From Gnetum montanum (taxonomy: Eukaryota > Streptophyta > Gnetopsida > Gnetales > Gnetaceae), in assembly GCA_015680685.1 (NCBI GenBank), contig MNCI01023402.1:67296-131295 (forward strand): 64,000 nt of DNA, in the 5' to 3' direction. A model generated the notes under the pieces. The model saw only the letters and a list, made by a program, of their open reading frames with translations, was not told where the DNA came from and searched no databases. Position numbers and translations under genes: made by a program. The stretch's first letter is position 1. Each line of letters starts with the position of its first letter. This document shows, in pieces, positions 20,476-32,337 of this stretch.

Positions 20476-23434
20476 ATGGCAAATACTACCCAAAATTCTT
20501 CTTCTGCAATTACCCCAATCACCAAAACTATCACCCTTCCAAATTCAAGTAGCTCAAATTCTTTTGTTCCTCCAATCATAGTCCACAAACTTTCAAGTCC
20601 TAATTATGTTGAGTTATCCCAATCATTTTTAATGTATGTGAGGGGGAAAGGGAAAGATGATTATGTCATCAAAGGCTTAGTTGCATCATCGAGGAGGATC
20701 TAAAGTTCAAAGCATGGTATGTAGAGAACAACATGGTGATGTCATGGCTAATCAATTCCATGATGATAGAGATTGGTGAGAACTTTATGTTCTACAAAAT
20801 TGCAAAGGAGATCTGGGATGTAGCTAAGGAGATTTTTTCTGATAAAGAAAATACATTGGAATTATTTGCAATAGAGAGCAACCTTAATGACCTCTATTAA
20901 GGAGATCTCAATGTCACTCAATATTTCAATCTCCTATCACATTAATGGCAACAATTAGATTGGTATGGGAGAGTCCAAATGATGGAGTCAAGTATAAGTC
21001 TATCATTGAGAAGAAACGAGTGTTCAAGTTTCTAATGCCATTGAATCCTAGTCTTGATGAGGTTCATGGTCGCATCTTGGGAACCAAACCTCTACCTTCT
21101 CTCCAAGAATCTTTCTCTGAAGTTCATCATGAAGATAGTAGGAGGAAAGTTATGCTTGGAGGGCAAGTAGGTGAGCCTTCAGCAATGGCAGTACAAGGGA
21201 AACTAGCCAATGCCAGTGACAACCAGTCAAAGAAAGGAATACCCAAGTGTGAATACTGCCAAAAATTGGGTTACATGAAAGACAAATGCTATGCTCTTCA
21301 TGGATACCCTCCGAATCATAAATCCTAAGGATAGAGAGATCACTAGCCCAGCGGACACACTACTACAATCCCTAGGGAAGAAAAATCAGCCTCCACTAAG
21401 TCTACATTTAGCAAAGAACAACTTGACACTCTTCAAAAATTGATGACTCAAACCATCCAATCTCAACTATCGGGTATCAAAATTGGAATAAGTTTAATTA
21501 CTAAGAAAGGTAATATTAGCAAAGCCCTAATAGTTCATAAAGATGGATTAGATTGTTGGATTATTGACTCAAGTGCAACTGATCACATGATTGGAAATGC
21601 AAACTTGTTGGAGAACTTTGTTCCATGTACTCAAAATTATTTTGTTAAGATTCTTGATGGTTCTCACTCTAAAGTGACAAGATATGGTTCAGTCTCTCTC
21701 TCTCAAGGGACATAACATTGAAATCTATTCTCTTAATTCCCAATTTAGATTGCAACTTATTGTCTATTAGTAAACTCACAAGTGATTTGAATTGGTTAAA
21801 CTAAGGTGTCTGTAGGCCTCTATCTTCTAGATGGTAAAGATTACTTAAAGGGACAACATCAATCTACCAAGTTTGTTTCTCGTAGTTATGTTTCATCCTT
21901 CATGTCTTCTCAAAATAAAAATAGTGTAATCATGTTATGGCACTACCGTTTAGGTCATGAAAATTTTCCATACCTTGCAAAATTATTTCCATCATTATTT
22001 GCTAATAAAAATCCAAAGTTGTTCCATTGTGAGATCTATTAACTGTCAAAACATGTTTGAAATTCATATCAAAGTGCTCCTTAGAAATATTCTCAACCAT
22101 TTGCTCTTGTCCATAGTGATGTTTGGGGTCCATCAAATAAAAAATATCATGGGTTCTAGATGGTTTGTTCTATTTATTGATGATCATACTTAGGTCACTA
22201 TGAAAGAAAAGTTCGAAGTGGGAACAATCTTTTAAAATTTCAACAATATGGTCAATACCCAATTTAATAGTAAAATTCAGATTCTCAGAATTGATAATGC
22301 CAAAGAATATTTCTCCTCTCATCGAGGAAAATATCTTCTTAATCAGGGTATTGTTCATCAAAGCTCTTGTGTTGAAACTCCACAACAAAATGGAATTTCA
22401 AAAAGGAAAAACAAACACTTGTTAGAAGTTACAAAATCTCTCATGATTGCATCAAATGTTCCAAAGTATTTTTGGGAGGAAGTTGTTCTTACATTTACTT
22501 ATCTCATAAATAGAATGCCATCACAAGTTTTAAACTTCAAAACACTATGTCAAGTATTCCTTGAATCCTTTCCAAATTCCCACCTTATTTCCACCATTCC
22601 TTTAAAGGTGTTTCGATGTTCTGCCTTTGTCCACATAAATCAACATCACATAGGCAAATTGGACCCAAAAGCAGAAAAATGTCTCTTCCTTGGGTATTCT
22701 CATACACAGAAAGGGTATGAGTGCTATTGTCCATAAAAACATTGATTTTTTATTTCAATGGATGTTACCTTTTTGGAAGATCAATCCTATTACCCAAAAA
22801 CTACTATTCAAGGGGAGAGTGAGCCAATTGAAGAATATCAGTTTTGGGAATCCAATGTTGAAACTGAACCCACTATTGCTTTGACTCCACCTTCTCTTGT
22901 GCCCTTGGTTCAGAGTCCATCAAATCCTCAAACCTCAAACACAACTCAACCTACAGAGTCTAAAGTTGAAACTAATCCAGGTGTTGTTCCTTTAAGTTCT
23001 CCCAATTTTCAAGATGAACCAAAGACAAGTACACATCCTTTGCCAAGTCATGACTCAAAGCTGAACTCCAAGAACCTTGAAATACCAAGTAATAGTGATG
23101 TTAACTTTGATACTGATGAGTTTCTAGATGATCTTGGGTGGCCTATTGCTCTTCAAAAGGGTGTTCATTCATGCACTCATCATCCTATTTCATACTTTGT
23201 TTCTTATGAAGGTTTATCTCCAGTTTTCAAGGCCTTCACACTTAATCTTGTCTCCACTATGATTCCCAATAATATTCATGAAGCCTTGAAACATCCAAAA
23301 TGGAAAGCAATTGAAATGAGGAAATTAGAGTCCTTAAGAAGAATGGAACATGGGAAGTTACTACACTATCAAACAACAAGAGAACTGTAGGGTGCAAATG
23401 GATTTTTATGATCAAACACAATATTTATGATAAC
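20476..23434 (+). pseudogene. copia gag-protease-integrase part
   Basis: ATG at 20476 starts a gag with KLSSPNYVELSQSFLMYVRG. Stops and frame changes near 20702 and 20940. The knuckle CEYCQKLGYMKDKC has tyrosine instead of the zinc-binding histidine. Protease reads DSSATDH instead of the DSG type. A pre-integrase zinc domain (WHYRLGHEN) and integrase follow with D at about 22117 (HSDVWGP) and D at about 22290, but the catalytic glutamate position reads NGISKRKN (lysine). The C-terminal linker leads to GCKWIFMIKHNIYDN, where element B cuts in. Confidence 0.9.
23430..23434. repeat. target site duplication of element B (left copy)
   Basis: ATAAC before TGATGAG; ACAAC after the other LTR (30443-30447), one mismatch. 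Removing B and one copy restores the copia reading frame. Confidence 0.8.
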
Positions 23435-24239
23435 TGATGAGTGGCGAGGTACCCCTACACTCAACCATACGAATACAAGCATTACAAGCGCGATCCGGTC
23501 AAACTTCGCAGACTAAGTGCCTACACGCCTTATGGAACACCTAAGGTTAATCAATCGTTGTCCTCCCAAGCTTACTTGTATTTGTCACAGTTGTATGGTT
23601 AAGTAAGCTTGAGGCATGTGATTTTTATATCTTTTCTCTTTTTATCGCCTATGCTAAGAGAGGAAAGGGTGAAGAGACTAAGTAACTAACTTTAACTAAC
23701 TAAGCCTTAACTATCCTAGCATCAGTATCCATTCCCACTTGCTTTTCACACCCTAAACCAATGCAATGCTGCTGGGATTACCAAACGCTATTCGTTACTA
23801 GGATTACCAAGCGTAACGCACATGCCCGAAGCGTCGTACTGAATGCACTTAACTATGAGAGTTGAGGGTTGAGAGAGATTAAGTCCTTAAGAAAGCATTT
23901 AAACATTTCACAATAATTAAAGTCCTATTTAGCTTAGTCCATGCACTGCAAGGTTTATCCAAAAGTTCATCTTTATTGCCATACACAATTGTGTGCTTAG
24001 GTACAGAATTGCTTGAATAAAGATCTGTTCACTTTGGGACTCCTACTGCGGGCACATGGAAATTATTCTAACTCTGGAATGGAAAAATGGCAAGAGTTTG
24101 GCTAAGGTCTAGATCTAGATGGAGAAACAAGGGAGAGTAGCCTCTTATTTATAGAACTGGCAGCGGGATGCGATATTGCGTATGCGATATCGCAGGGAAA
24201 GACGCAATATCGCAGCCTATGCGATATCATGTCCCATCA
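23435..24239 (-). repeat. element B 3' LTR
   Basis: Minus TGATGGGACATGATATCGC... to CTCATCA. Palindromes at about 24167-24230 (CGATATTGCGTATGCGATAT and similar), TATA at 24144-24153. Confidence 0.92.
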
Positions 24240-26130
24240 TACCCCCATGACTAAATAAAAACTCATCCTCGAGTTCCTTACAAAATATTGGGAAGGTATG
24301 GGATTATTGACTTGAATGGAACAAATGGTGAATAGGATGATATGTGAACAGATCATCATTATAGAACATGACAAAAATGGTGTTCACGACAACAAGAGTG
24401 AACACTTTATACATTTGACATCAGGCCTTATTTGGCAGCTGAGAGAGAGAGAGAGAGAGAGAGAGAAGTTTGTTGCTGCCAACGCCAAGATTGCACCTTT
24501 TTTTGTCCATCCATAAGTGTGCCATCAATCTTGTTCCTTGCATAACTGCTTCAACACCGATCCATTCCAAATGTTCCCTTCAAATCCAATCCTTTGTTGT
24601 ATGATTGCCATCTTCACACACAACACAGTCTCATATTAGCAACGGTAAATGAATCACAATGCAGTTGATACCTTGCTTCGGTGAAAGGTCCATTGGCTAA
24701 GTTGTGGTATGGTTGATGATCTAGAGATATAATATTGGTGAGTACCGAAGGTGTAGGGGTTAGGAGAAAATTGAAAAAATTGGGTCAGGACCCCCATGAC
24801 TAAGAGCGAATCTCCGGTAGCAACAGAATGGAGAAAGAAAAGGAATAAGAAAGATGGAGAAAAAGAGACAACTATAACATCGATGAAATGGATGTCAAGA
24901 TGGAAATGAACAAAATAAGGTTAACTGCAAAAATGTTTAAGGGAAAGAAATTAACTGATGCACCAAAGAGGAATGCCAGTGGGTCCTCCCCAAAGCAAGC
25001 TCATGCCCTTGTTGCCCTAACATTCCCACATTTAAAGAGTCCGTAGGCTCTGGAAATGTCATTTAGAAACAAAAGTGAAATTCTTAACCACAAGAATTCA
25101 CCAAAAAGAAAACAATGCATCAACCAAAATATACACTAATGATACAACTAGCAATGAGGTGAACAATGGAGAAAGAATGATGGAAAGAAGAGAATGGAAT
25201 GAAATCTCAAGAACAAGGTGGTGTACACTTGTGTATTTAATGATTAATGTGACTTAGTATATCCCATTCCAAATCCAGCCTCAAACAAACCACATCCAGT
25301 GACTTCGCATTAATGCATTCGACCAATCCATCTACTTGAAGTAACAAGAATGCATCCCTCAAAGAGCCACCACCATTCCGACAAAACAAGGGAGGAAAAA
25401 GTAAGAAGCAAGGAAGGGTCTTAGTTAGAGGGAACATGTTTTTAGTTCCATAACTAGTGCTTGTAGCCCAGATGATTATTTCTTCTAAGGGATGTCCTTT
25501 GAATCCTCACTGTGTTTTTTTTTTGTGTTTTTCGTGAGAACCACACCATGCAAAGGCTTATTATTTTTATTTTTATTGGCTCAGCTTCCCAATAATGTAG
25601 CAACGTTGGAATGGTAAGAAAACTCAAGAAGAAAACATCCAAGCACCCAAGAGAATGGCCAGCACAAATGCATCAAGTTCCCTTGAAGCCACACCCTTTT
25701 CAATCCTTGAGTCCTTCCTTAGTTTGAGAAATGCCCGGTCACCGATTTGTTGATAGTTCTTATTATTAAGAAAGGAACTGTATAGTTTCAAGCCAAGAGA
25801 GACCATAGAATTTTATGGATGTATGGATGAAGTGGACTCATTTCCTGCTATATCAAAAGAACCATACCTTAGTATCAACATCATAACTTAAAGGTAAAAA
25901 CCAAACATTAGCAACCAATAGAAAATAGTTCATACCATCACTAAGAGCACTTATTGTGTGACAAAATTAATAAAATGGATAAGACACACACATACACACA
26001 CAAATAAAAGAAAAAGTATAAACGATGTTGTAAAAAAAACAAGAAAAGTTAAAGAAATTTGTAAAACAAAAATGTGCAAAACAAAAATGTGTAAAACAAA
26101 AACTTAAAAAAGACTGAGGGCCTCAATTGA
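24240..26130 (-). other. element B 3' non-coding region with ORF2 stub
   Basis: PPT at 24240-24254. GA microsatellite at 24440-24466. At 24613-24609 AAG|ATGGCAATC is the counterpart of the ORF2 start, but no long frame follows. A second PPT-like motif lies at 24789-24803 and a third at 26151-26163. The segment from 24960 to 26110 aligns with the 3' regions of E1 and F. Confidence 0.7.
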
Positions 26131-29100
26131 TTAACATAGGTGGCCATCTCCCCCATGACTGAATTGAAAGGGAGAGATCTGAAATAATGAGCGCTTATTT
26201 GAATTTTTTAGAAGTGTCCAGCTTCTCCCAATTGATGTTTTTAGATTAAGGGTTGGAAGTTGGCAATGCTCATACTCCAATGTATCTATGCTTTCATTAT
26301 GGTTGCAAGTTGTTCCCCCAGTTAGTTCCATGCATATTGGTGAGTTGCTCTCTTAATTAGCTGTCAACCACTGGGTGTTCTCTTGTTGTGTGGTTGCTAC
26401 ATATAGGCACTTTTGTATGTTGATTTCCTAGGCACACCGGTTGTATGCAGGAGATGTTGAGCATTCCTCCATGTTATCACCCTTTGTATCACTGTATGTA
26501 ATGCATGGAACTTTCTTCTTCTCGATCTTTCCATAAATGTTTTCCTTAGATATTTTCAAGGAAAGATCGCATATTCCTAGGCATGCGTTTATGGTACTTA
26601 GCCATGCCCTCCCCATTATAATTGGGAAGTCCCCTTTGTTGTTGTTGACTTTTATCACTAGGAAATCAGTTGGGTATGACCAACCACACATAGTGGTAAC
26701 AATGTCCTCCACGAGTCCCAAGGGAACAGTGATGGACTAGTTAGCCAACTCTAATTGAATATTGCTCTTCTTGAGTGGAGGTAGGTTCTAGGCTTTATAC
26801 ATTTCTTGTGATATTAAGTTGACTCCAGAACCTGAGTCAAGAAGAGCCTTACGTGGTTCATTCCCAATGACTTGGAGGTAGATTAAGGGACTTCCGAGGT
26901 TAAAGAGTTTCCTAGGAAGGTGGCCCACCTTTATCTAGTCAGTGACGGTATATGTTAACATAACCGTATGTGTTGAGCTCTGTTGTTGGTTTGAAGGGAG
27001 CTCTGAAGCCTTATTTGATGGAGGAACATTTAGAGGCTCAACTGCTTGTTGTTGTGAGAGCTTGTTTGGGCTTTTGGTTCTGAAGAAAGGTCTTATCTTT
27101 GTATGGTTGTCAAAACCAGAAGCAAGTTGAAGGTCTATAGCTCTCATAGCATTACGTTGCTGCGGTTGAGTGGGGAGTTCCCCTTGCATCGTTGGAACGG
27201 GTGGTAGTGGAACTATTAGCGTAACAGATGCAGATGGATTCGGAGGATGGTATGCATGTGGAGTATCTTTTCTAGGAGAGGGAGTCCTAAAATACTCCCA
27301 AACTTGGCAGTGACGTTGTGGGGTTACGTGACCCATAGAGTCACTTGGAGAAACCAGATGCTGCACATAATAGCCATATGGATCTGGTTGCCAATAAGGA
27401 TATTGTTGCCTAGGCAGTGGCATCCCCCATGACTGTGGATATTGCCACTGTTGGTGTTGCTCCATAGGTTGTGACAGAGTTCCACTTGGATAATACGTTA
27501 AAGGTTGGTAGAAGTACCTTGGGTTACCTTGGGGATAAGGTAACCGATGGGGTGCTTACCATTTGTTAAGTCTTGGGTTGAGTGCATACACCCTAGACTC
27601 TTGTAGATGTGAGATTATTGGGCAACATCCCTTAGGATGGTCATATTGGCAGATCTCACATCCACTGTCATTATCTGTATCTGAATCCACAACCCCATCG
27701 ATGATAGTCATTTTTCCCTTACCCTTGTTACATGCATGGTCTAAGTCTCTCTTCTTTTTCTTATCATGGTTACTACTTCGCTCCTTAGACTCCTCTACGA
27801 TTTTTAAAACAGTTTCAAATCTACTGTCTAAGGAGTTCCACATTTGATCTACCTTAGCCAACACTTCGGTTGTTAGGTTTTGAAGCGGCAAGGTTTTTCT
27901 ATTCACCAACTCCTCAAGTGGTGACTCATCCTCTTCCTCACAAAATCTTACTCCCCTCTTTCGGAGGGAAGGATCACGGTTATACTCTTCCGTGCTTTCT
28001 CTTTTGCATAGCTCTCCTTCTTCCTTAGCTACTTGCTCCAACAATCTATGAACTTCATGGGATCTAAGTTCAAATAATCTCCCTTGGGCATATGTCCCAA
28101 GGGTTCTCCTAGTTTCATGTCTTAGCCCATCCACGAGATGGCGTAGTTGATCCCATTGTGTGTAACCATGTCCCAGGCAACGATGTAGCAATGCATAATA
28201 CCAGCCCATGGCAATGTCCAAGGATTCATGAGTTCCCTGCTTCCATCCTTGGATCTGTTTTCATAAGTTGGACACTCGAGAGTACGTTTGATATTTATCA
28301 TTAAACAGTTCTAGCATCATACTCCACCTCCTAATGGTTTTTGGTTCTAAGAACCAGTACCAACTTTTCGCTTCTTTTATGTGTCCTTGGGAACAACTTT
28401 AATTTTTGCCACTCGTTCTCAATATTCTACAAGGCGCAGGCATCATGAAATGCCTGTAAGTGATTCTGCCGATCAACGTTGTATCCCTCCTCAAATCGTG
28501 GGATATTATTCATGTCTAGTCTCTTAATCTGGCTATCTTTTTGGTGCCTTGTAGGTATTCTAACTGCCTCCATTATGTCTAACATACTTCAGGTTGCAAG
28601 TAGGGGTTCATCATTGTCATTTCTTTCATGGCGTCTGTGATGCCTACATGGTTCCCTACTTTTCCTTCTTCCATGTCATGATTCTCTCGAGTTTCCTCAT
28701 CCTCTCTCTCGACTCTCTCATCGAGGTTTCTCACTATGCTTATCCTTATCCTCATAGTTGGGCTCTTTGTAACTACGTCCTGATGTGGAAGGAGAGGGTG
28801 AGTGATGCGATAAAGGGGAAGAGGAAGGAGAACCATCGTCATGATGATGTTTCCTACCTTCCTTTTAATGATCTCAATCCTGATCATGATGATGATCAGA
28901 ATGCTCACCCTTATCTTGTGTTTGTGTTCCCTCATTCAACACTTGGTGTTCGTGGGCATCAGAACCATGGTTGTGTATTATGGAGCAAAGGTTCTGATAC
29001 ACCACCTCCTCACTATCATTAGGAGGGGGAACATTATTTTGTGGAGAACCTATTGAGATAGGTTCACCACCCTTAATTTCTCTTATGATAGGCAAAGCAT

Positions 29101-29497
29101 TATGGGGTCCTTTGCCCTTCAATGATGTGTGGTAACTCTCTTGCCATGCATCCCGTTGACGTTGCACCGCTGTGGGATGGTAATCCCTTGTGTTGTAATC
29201 ACATGCAATGTATTCAGCGTATAGCTGTGTCATGTCTATCTGTGCAAGAGCACGAAGGAGCATGTTAGGGACTACCCGATCTAGGGGTAATACTATGTTA
29301 CCTTGCAGGTCTCGCTAATGCAGTTGTTCATCCTGATGGAGGATAAAGGTAAAATTGGGTATATACTCATCGTGATGAGTATACACTACCTGATCCTCTT
29401 GAGGAATTGACGGTTCTTGGTTATGTATGTTATGCCACCAACTGTCTCTTGTGTGATCCCTAGGTGGTGAAGTGCTTTTATGAGAAGAAGAAGACAT
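26131..29497 (-). pseudogene. element B gag-protease
   Basis: ATG at 29497, about 130 nt after the PBS. Order: N-terminal segment with TNFTFILHQDEQL-like residues, a histidine/aspartate-rich region, the gag core (LDMNNIP, YYALLHRCLGHGY, HLVDGLRHETRRTLGTYAQG at 27556-28221), a lysine-rich basic patch, the knuckle GCEICQYDHPKGCC, a proline-rich linker (26935-27465) and an aspartic protease with ALLDSGSGVNLIS (about 26800) and FPIIMGRAWLSTI (26428-26721). The DSG is intact. Frame changes near 28250-28900 and several stops inactivate it. The frame ends shortly after the protease. Confidence 0.85.
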
Positions 29498-29624
29498 AGT
29501 TATCTTGTCGGTGTGCTATTGACTGTTGTTTAAATTTTCTTTTGATTAACCCTAAGGGTTCGTTTAAGCTTCCCAACGATGTGGATGATTTCCTATGTTC
29601 TACTTAGCGCACAAACAACTTAGT

Positions 29625-29641
29625 CCCCAACAACGACGCCA
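29625..29641 (-). other. element B primer binding site (tRNA-Asp type)
   Basis: Minus TGGCGTCGTTGTTGGGG, one base from the LTR. Confidence 0.85.
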
Positions 29642-29642
29642 A

Positions 29643-30442
29643 TGATGAGTGGCAAGGTACCCCTACACTCAACCATATGAATACGAGTGTTACACGCATG
29701 ATCCGGTCGAACTCCGTAGACTAAGTGCCTACATGCCTTATGGAAGGTTAATCAATCATTGTCCTCCCAAGCTTACTTGTATTTGTCACAGTTGTATGGT
29801 TAAGTAAGCTTGAGGCATGTGATTTTTATATCTTTTCTCTTTTTCTCGCCTATGCTAAGAGAGGAAAGGGTGAAGAGACTAAGTAACTAACTTTAACTAA
29901 CTAAGCCTTAACTATCCTAACATTAGTATCCATTCCCACTTGTCGTTTCACACCCTGAACCAATGCAACGTTGTTGGGATTACCAAACGCTATTCATTAC
30001 TGGGATTACCAAGCATAACGCATGTGCTCGAAGCGGTCGTACTGAATGCACTTAACTATGAGAGTTGAGGGTTGAGAGAGATTAAGTCCTTAAGAAAGCA
30101 TTTAAACATTTCACAATAATTAAAGTCTTTTTTAGCTTAGTCCATGCACTGCAAGGTTTATCCAAAAGTTCATCTTTATTTCCGTACACAATTGTGTGCT
30201 CAAGTACAAAATTGCTCAAATAAAGATCTGTTCACTTTGGGACTCCTACTGCAAGCACATGGAAATTATTCTAACTCTAGAATGGAAAAATGGCAAGATT
30301 TTGGCTAAGGTCTAGATCTAGATGGAGAAACAAGGGAGAGCAACCTCTTATTTATAGAACTGGCAACGAGCTGCGATATTGCGTACGCGATATCGCAAGG
30401 AAAGACACGATATCACGGCCTATGCAATATCACGTCCCATCA
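29643..30442 (-). repeat. element B 5' LTR
   Basis: Partner of 23435-24239. Palindromes at about 30371-30433, including GCGTACGCGATATCGC, and TATA at 30349-30357. Confidence 0.92.
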
Positions 30443-30447
30443 ACAAC
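30443..30447. repeat. target site duplication of element B (right copy)
   Basis: ACAAC; see left copy. Confidence 0.8.
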
Positions 30448-31597
30448 ATAGAAAGATACAAGGCCCAATTGGTTGCTAGAGGATTCACTCAATCATATGG
30501 GATAGATTATCACAAGACATTCACTCCAATAGCCAAACTCAACACAATTAAATTTCTTCTCATAGTGGCTACAAATCTTGACTAGCCTCTATACCAACTT
30601 GATGTTAAGAATGCTTTTCTCAACAAGGATCTTGCAAAAGAGGTCTACATGGACATGCCTCCTAAGTTTGAAAGTTTTGAAAAGCCAAAACAAGTTTGTA
30701 AACTCAAGAAGTCACTCTATGGGCTAAAACAATCTCCTACAACATGGTTTGACAGGTTTGCAAAAGCCATGAAGAAGTTTGGTTACAACCAATGCCAAGC
30801 AAATCATACCTTGTTTCTTAAGGAGTCAATTGGAGGTAAAAGAATAATTTTAATTATTTATGTAGATGATATAGTTGTGATAGGAGACTATCAAGAAGAA
30901 ATTCTTAGATTAAAAAAATTTCTGGCTACAAAATTTGAAATCAAGGACCTAGGATCCCTTAAGTATTTCCTAAGGATGGAGATTACTTAATCAAGAAAAG
31001 GTATTTGTGTTTCTCAACATAAGTACATTTTAGACTTATTAAAGGAAATTGGAAAGCTTGGTTGTAAACCTACAAAAACCCCTATGGATTCTACAAGGAA
31101 ATTAGGAGTAAGTGAAGATAGCCCACCAGTTGATAAAGAAAGATATCAACGTCTTGTGGGAAAATTGATCTATCTCTCCCACACTTGGCTAGATATAGGT
31201 TTCTCTATTAGTGATGTAAGTTAGTTTATGAACAATCCAAGGGAAGATCATCTTGATGCAGTCTATCACATTCTCAAATATCTCAAAATGACACCAAGAA
31301 AAGGGTTGTTATTCAAGAAAACTAACAATAGAAATATCAACATCTACACTGATGCCAATTAGGCAAGATCTCCCACTGATAGAAAATCAACCAGTGGATA
31401 CTGCTCCTATGTTTGGGGAAACTTGGTCACATGGTAGAGTAAGAAGCAATTGGTAGTCGCAAGGAGTAGTGCAGAAGCTAAATTTAGAGCAATAGCTAAG
31501 TATTTGTGAAATCATGTGGCTATAGAGGTTACTTTCAAAACTTAAACTACCTTATGGAAACTTCATGAAAGTTTATTATGATAACCAAGTAGTTATA
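30448..31597 (+). pseudogene. copia reverse transcriptase-RNase H part
   Basis: Continues the frame cut at 23434: IERYKAQLVARGFTQ, the QLDVKNAFL motif, SLYGLKQSPTTWFDRF and the YVDD box at 30859-30870, then RNase H with DAN, STSGYC and SSAEAKF segments. Stops fall at likely tryptophan codons (TAG at 30583, in the DAN region near 31360, at TW-stop-SKK near 31436). It breaks off after DNQVVI and joins the LTR remnant. Confidence 0.9.
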
Positions 31598-31632
31598 ACC
31601 ATTCATTCTCTCTAAAAATTAGTCTTTATTTA
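31598..31632 (+). repeat. copia 3' LTR remnant
   Basis: ACCATTCATTCTCTCT followed by a TTTATTTA-like end matches the 3' end of the 5' LTR (20313-20343). The rest of the LTR and the end of RNase H are deleted. Confidence 0.6.
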
Positions 31633-32337
31633 CACACAAGTCAATCAATCTCAGATTTTTTATTACCCTCTAGATAGAGGAAACCCAAAAGAAACGCTAA
31701 TTTGTATGAACCAATGAAAAGAAATTTTAAAAAGAGAATACACTCTTCAAAACATGAATAAACAGAGAATAATGGAAGACTAAACACTTCAAAACTTGAA
31801 AGTCATTAAGTGGAAATGCCAAATTTCTAATCTATCAATGCTTAGAGTTTTTTTTTATAATCATTAGGTTCAAAATTCAACTCTATAAGCAACACTACAA
31901 TAACAATAAAAATATGATTTTAGGCTGATGTTAATTTATACATCAAGTTGTAAAAACTATAATGGAATCACCTACCTGTCCCTCCATCACATCATGGAAT
32001 TAATCATGATCATTTAACTTGTATATTTTTACAATGTTATCATAGTTTAGTTTTTAAATATCATAGTAATACCAGCATATCTGCTTATTATGGATAAGCA
32101 CATTAATATTTTTTAGCAGTAACATGGGCTCAACATTGCTTGCTTATAGGGAATTAAATGGAAATTAGAGAAAGAAAAAGACATTCATAAAGAATTTAAG
32201 CTTTTTTATGATGGGGGGAGAGAATGTTAAAACGAAGTAGGGATAATGGTAGATTAAGAGATGAAGGAAAAAGTCGTATAAGTTACCTGAAGAGGTGATT
32301 GAATCATCAGCACTAAGATTGTCTTAGAAAAATGAGT
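31633..32337. other. A/T-rich intronic stretch
   Basis: No gene or repeat recognised. The last part may be decayed LINE sequence upstream of its endonuclease. Confidence 0.4.

Larger units (their letters stand above)
23435..30442 (-). mobile_element. element B: Athila-like, gag-protease only, inside copia
   Basis: 7.0 kb, minus strand. LTRs of 805 and 800 bp, tRNA-Asp PBS, gag and protease. After the protease it jumps near 26200 to the 3' non-coding region, so RT, RNase H and integrase are deleted. The ORF2 place holds only a stub. Its two LTRs look very similar, so it is likely the younger insertion relative to its copia host. Confidence 0.9.
20267..31632 (+). mobile_element. Ty1/copia retrotransposon, split by element B and truncated at its 3' end
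   Basis: PBS for initiator tRNA-Met, then gag, zinc knuckle, protease, integrase, RT and RNase H in copia order. Element B (23435-30442) interrupts the reading frame between integrase and RT. The 3' LTR is reduced to about 35 bp fused to the end of RNase H. Lies inside the RRM gene's large intron, in the opposite orientation to the gene. Confidence 0.9.

Noticed and set aside
28579-29022. Plus-strand and shifted-frame ORFs in element B
   Set aside because: Shadows of the charged His/Asp/Arg-rich gag region on the minus strand.
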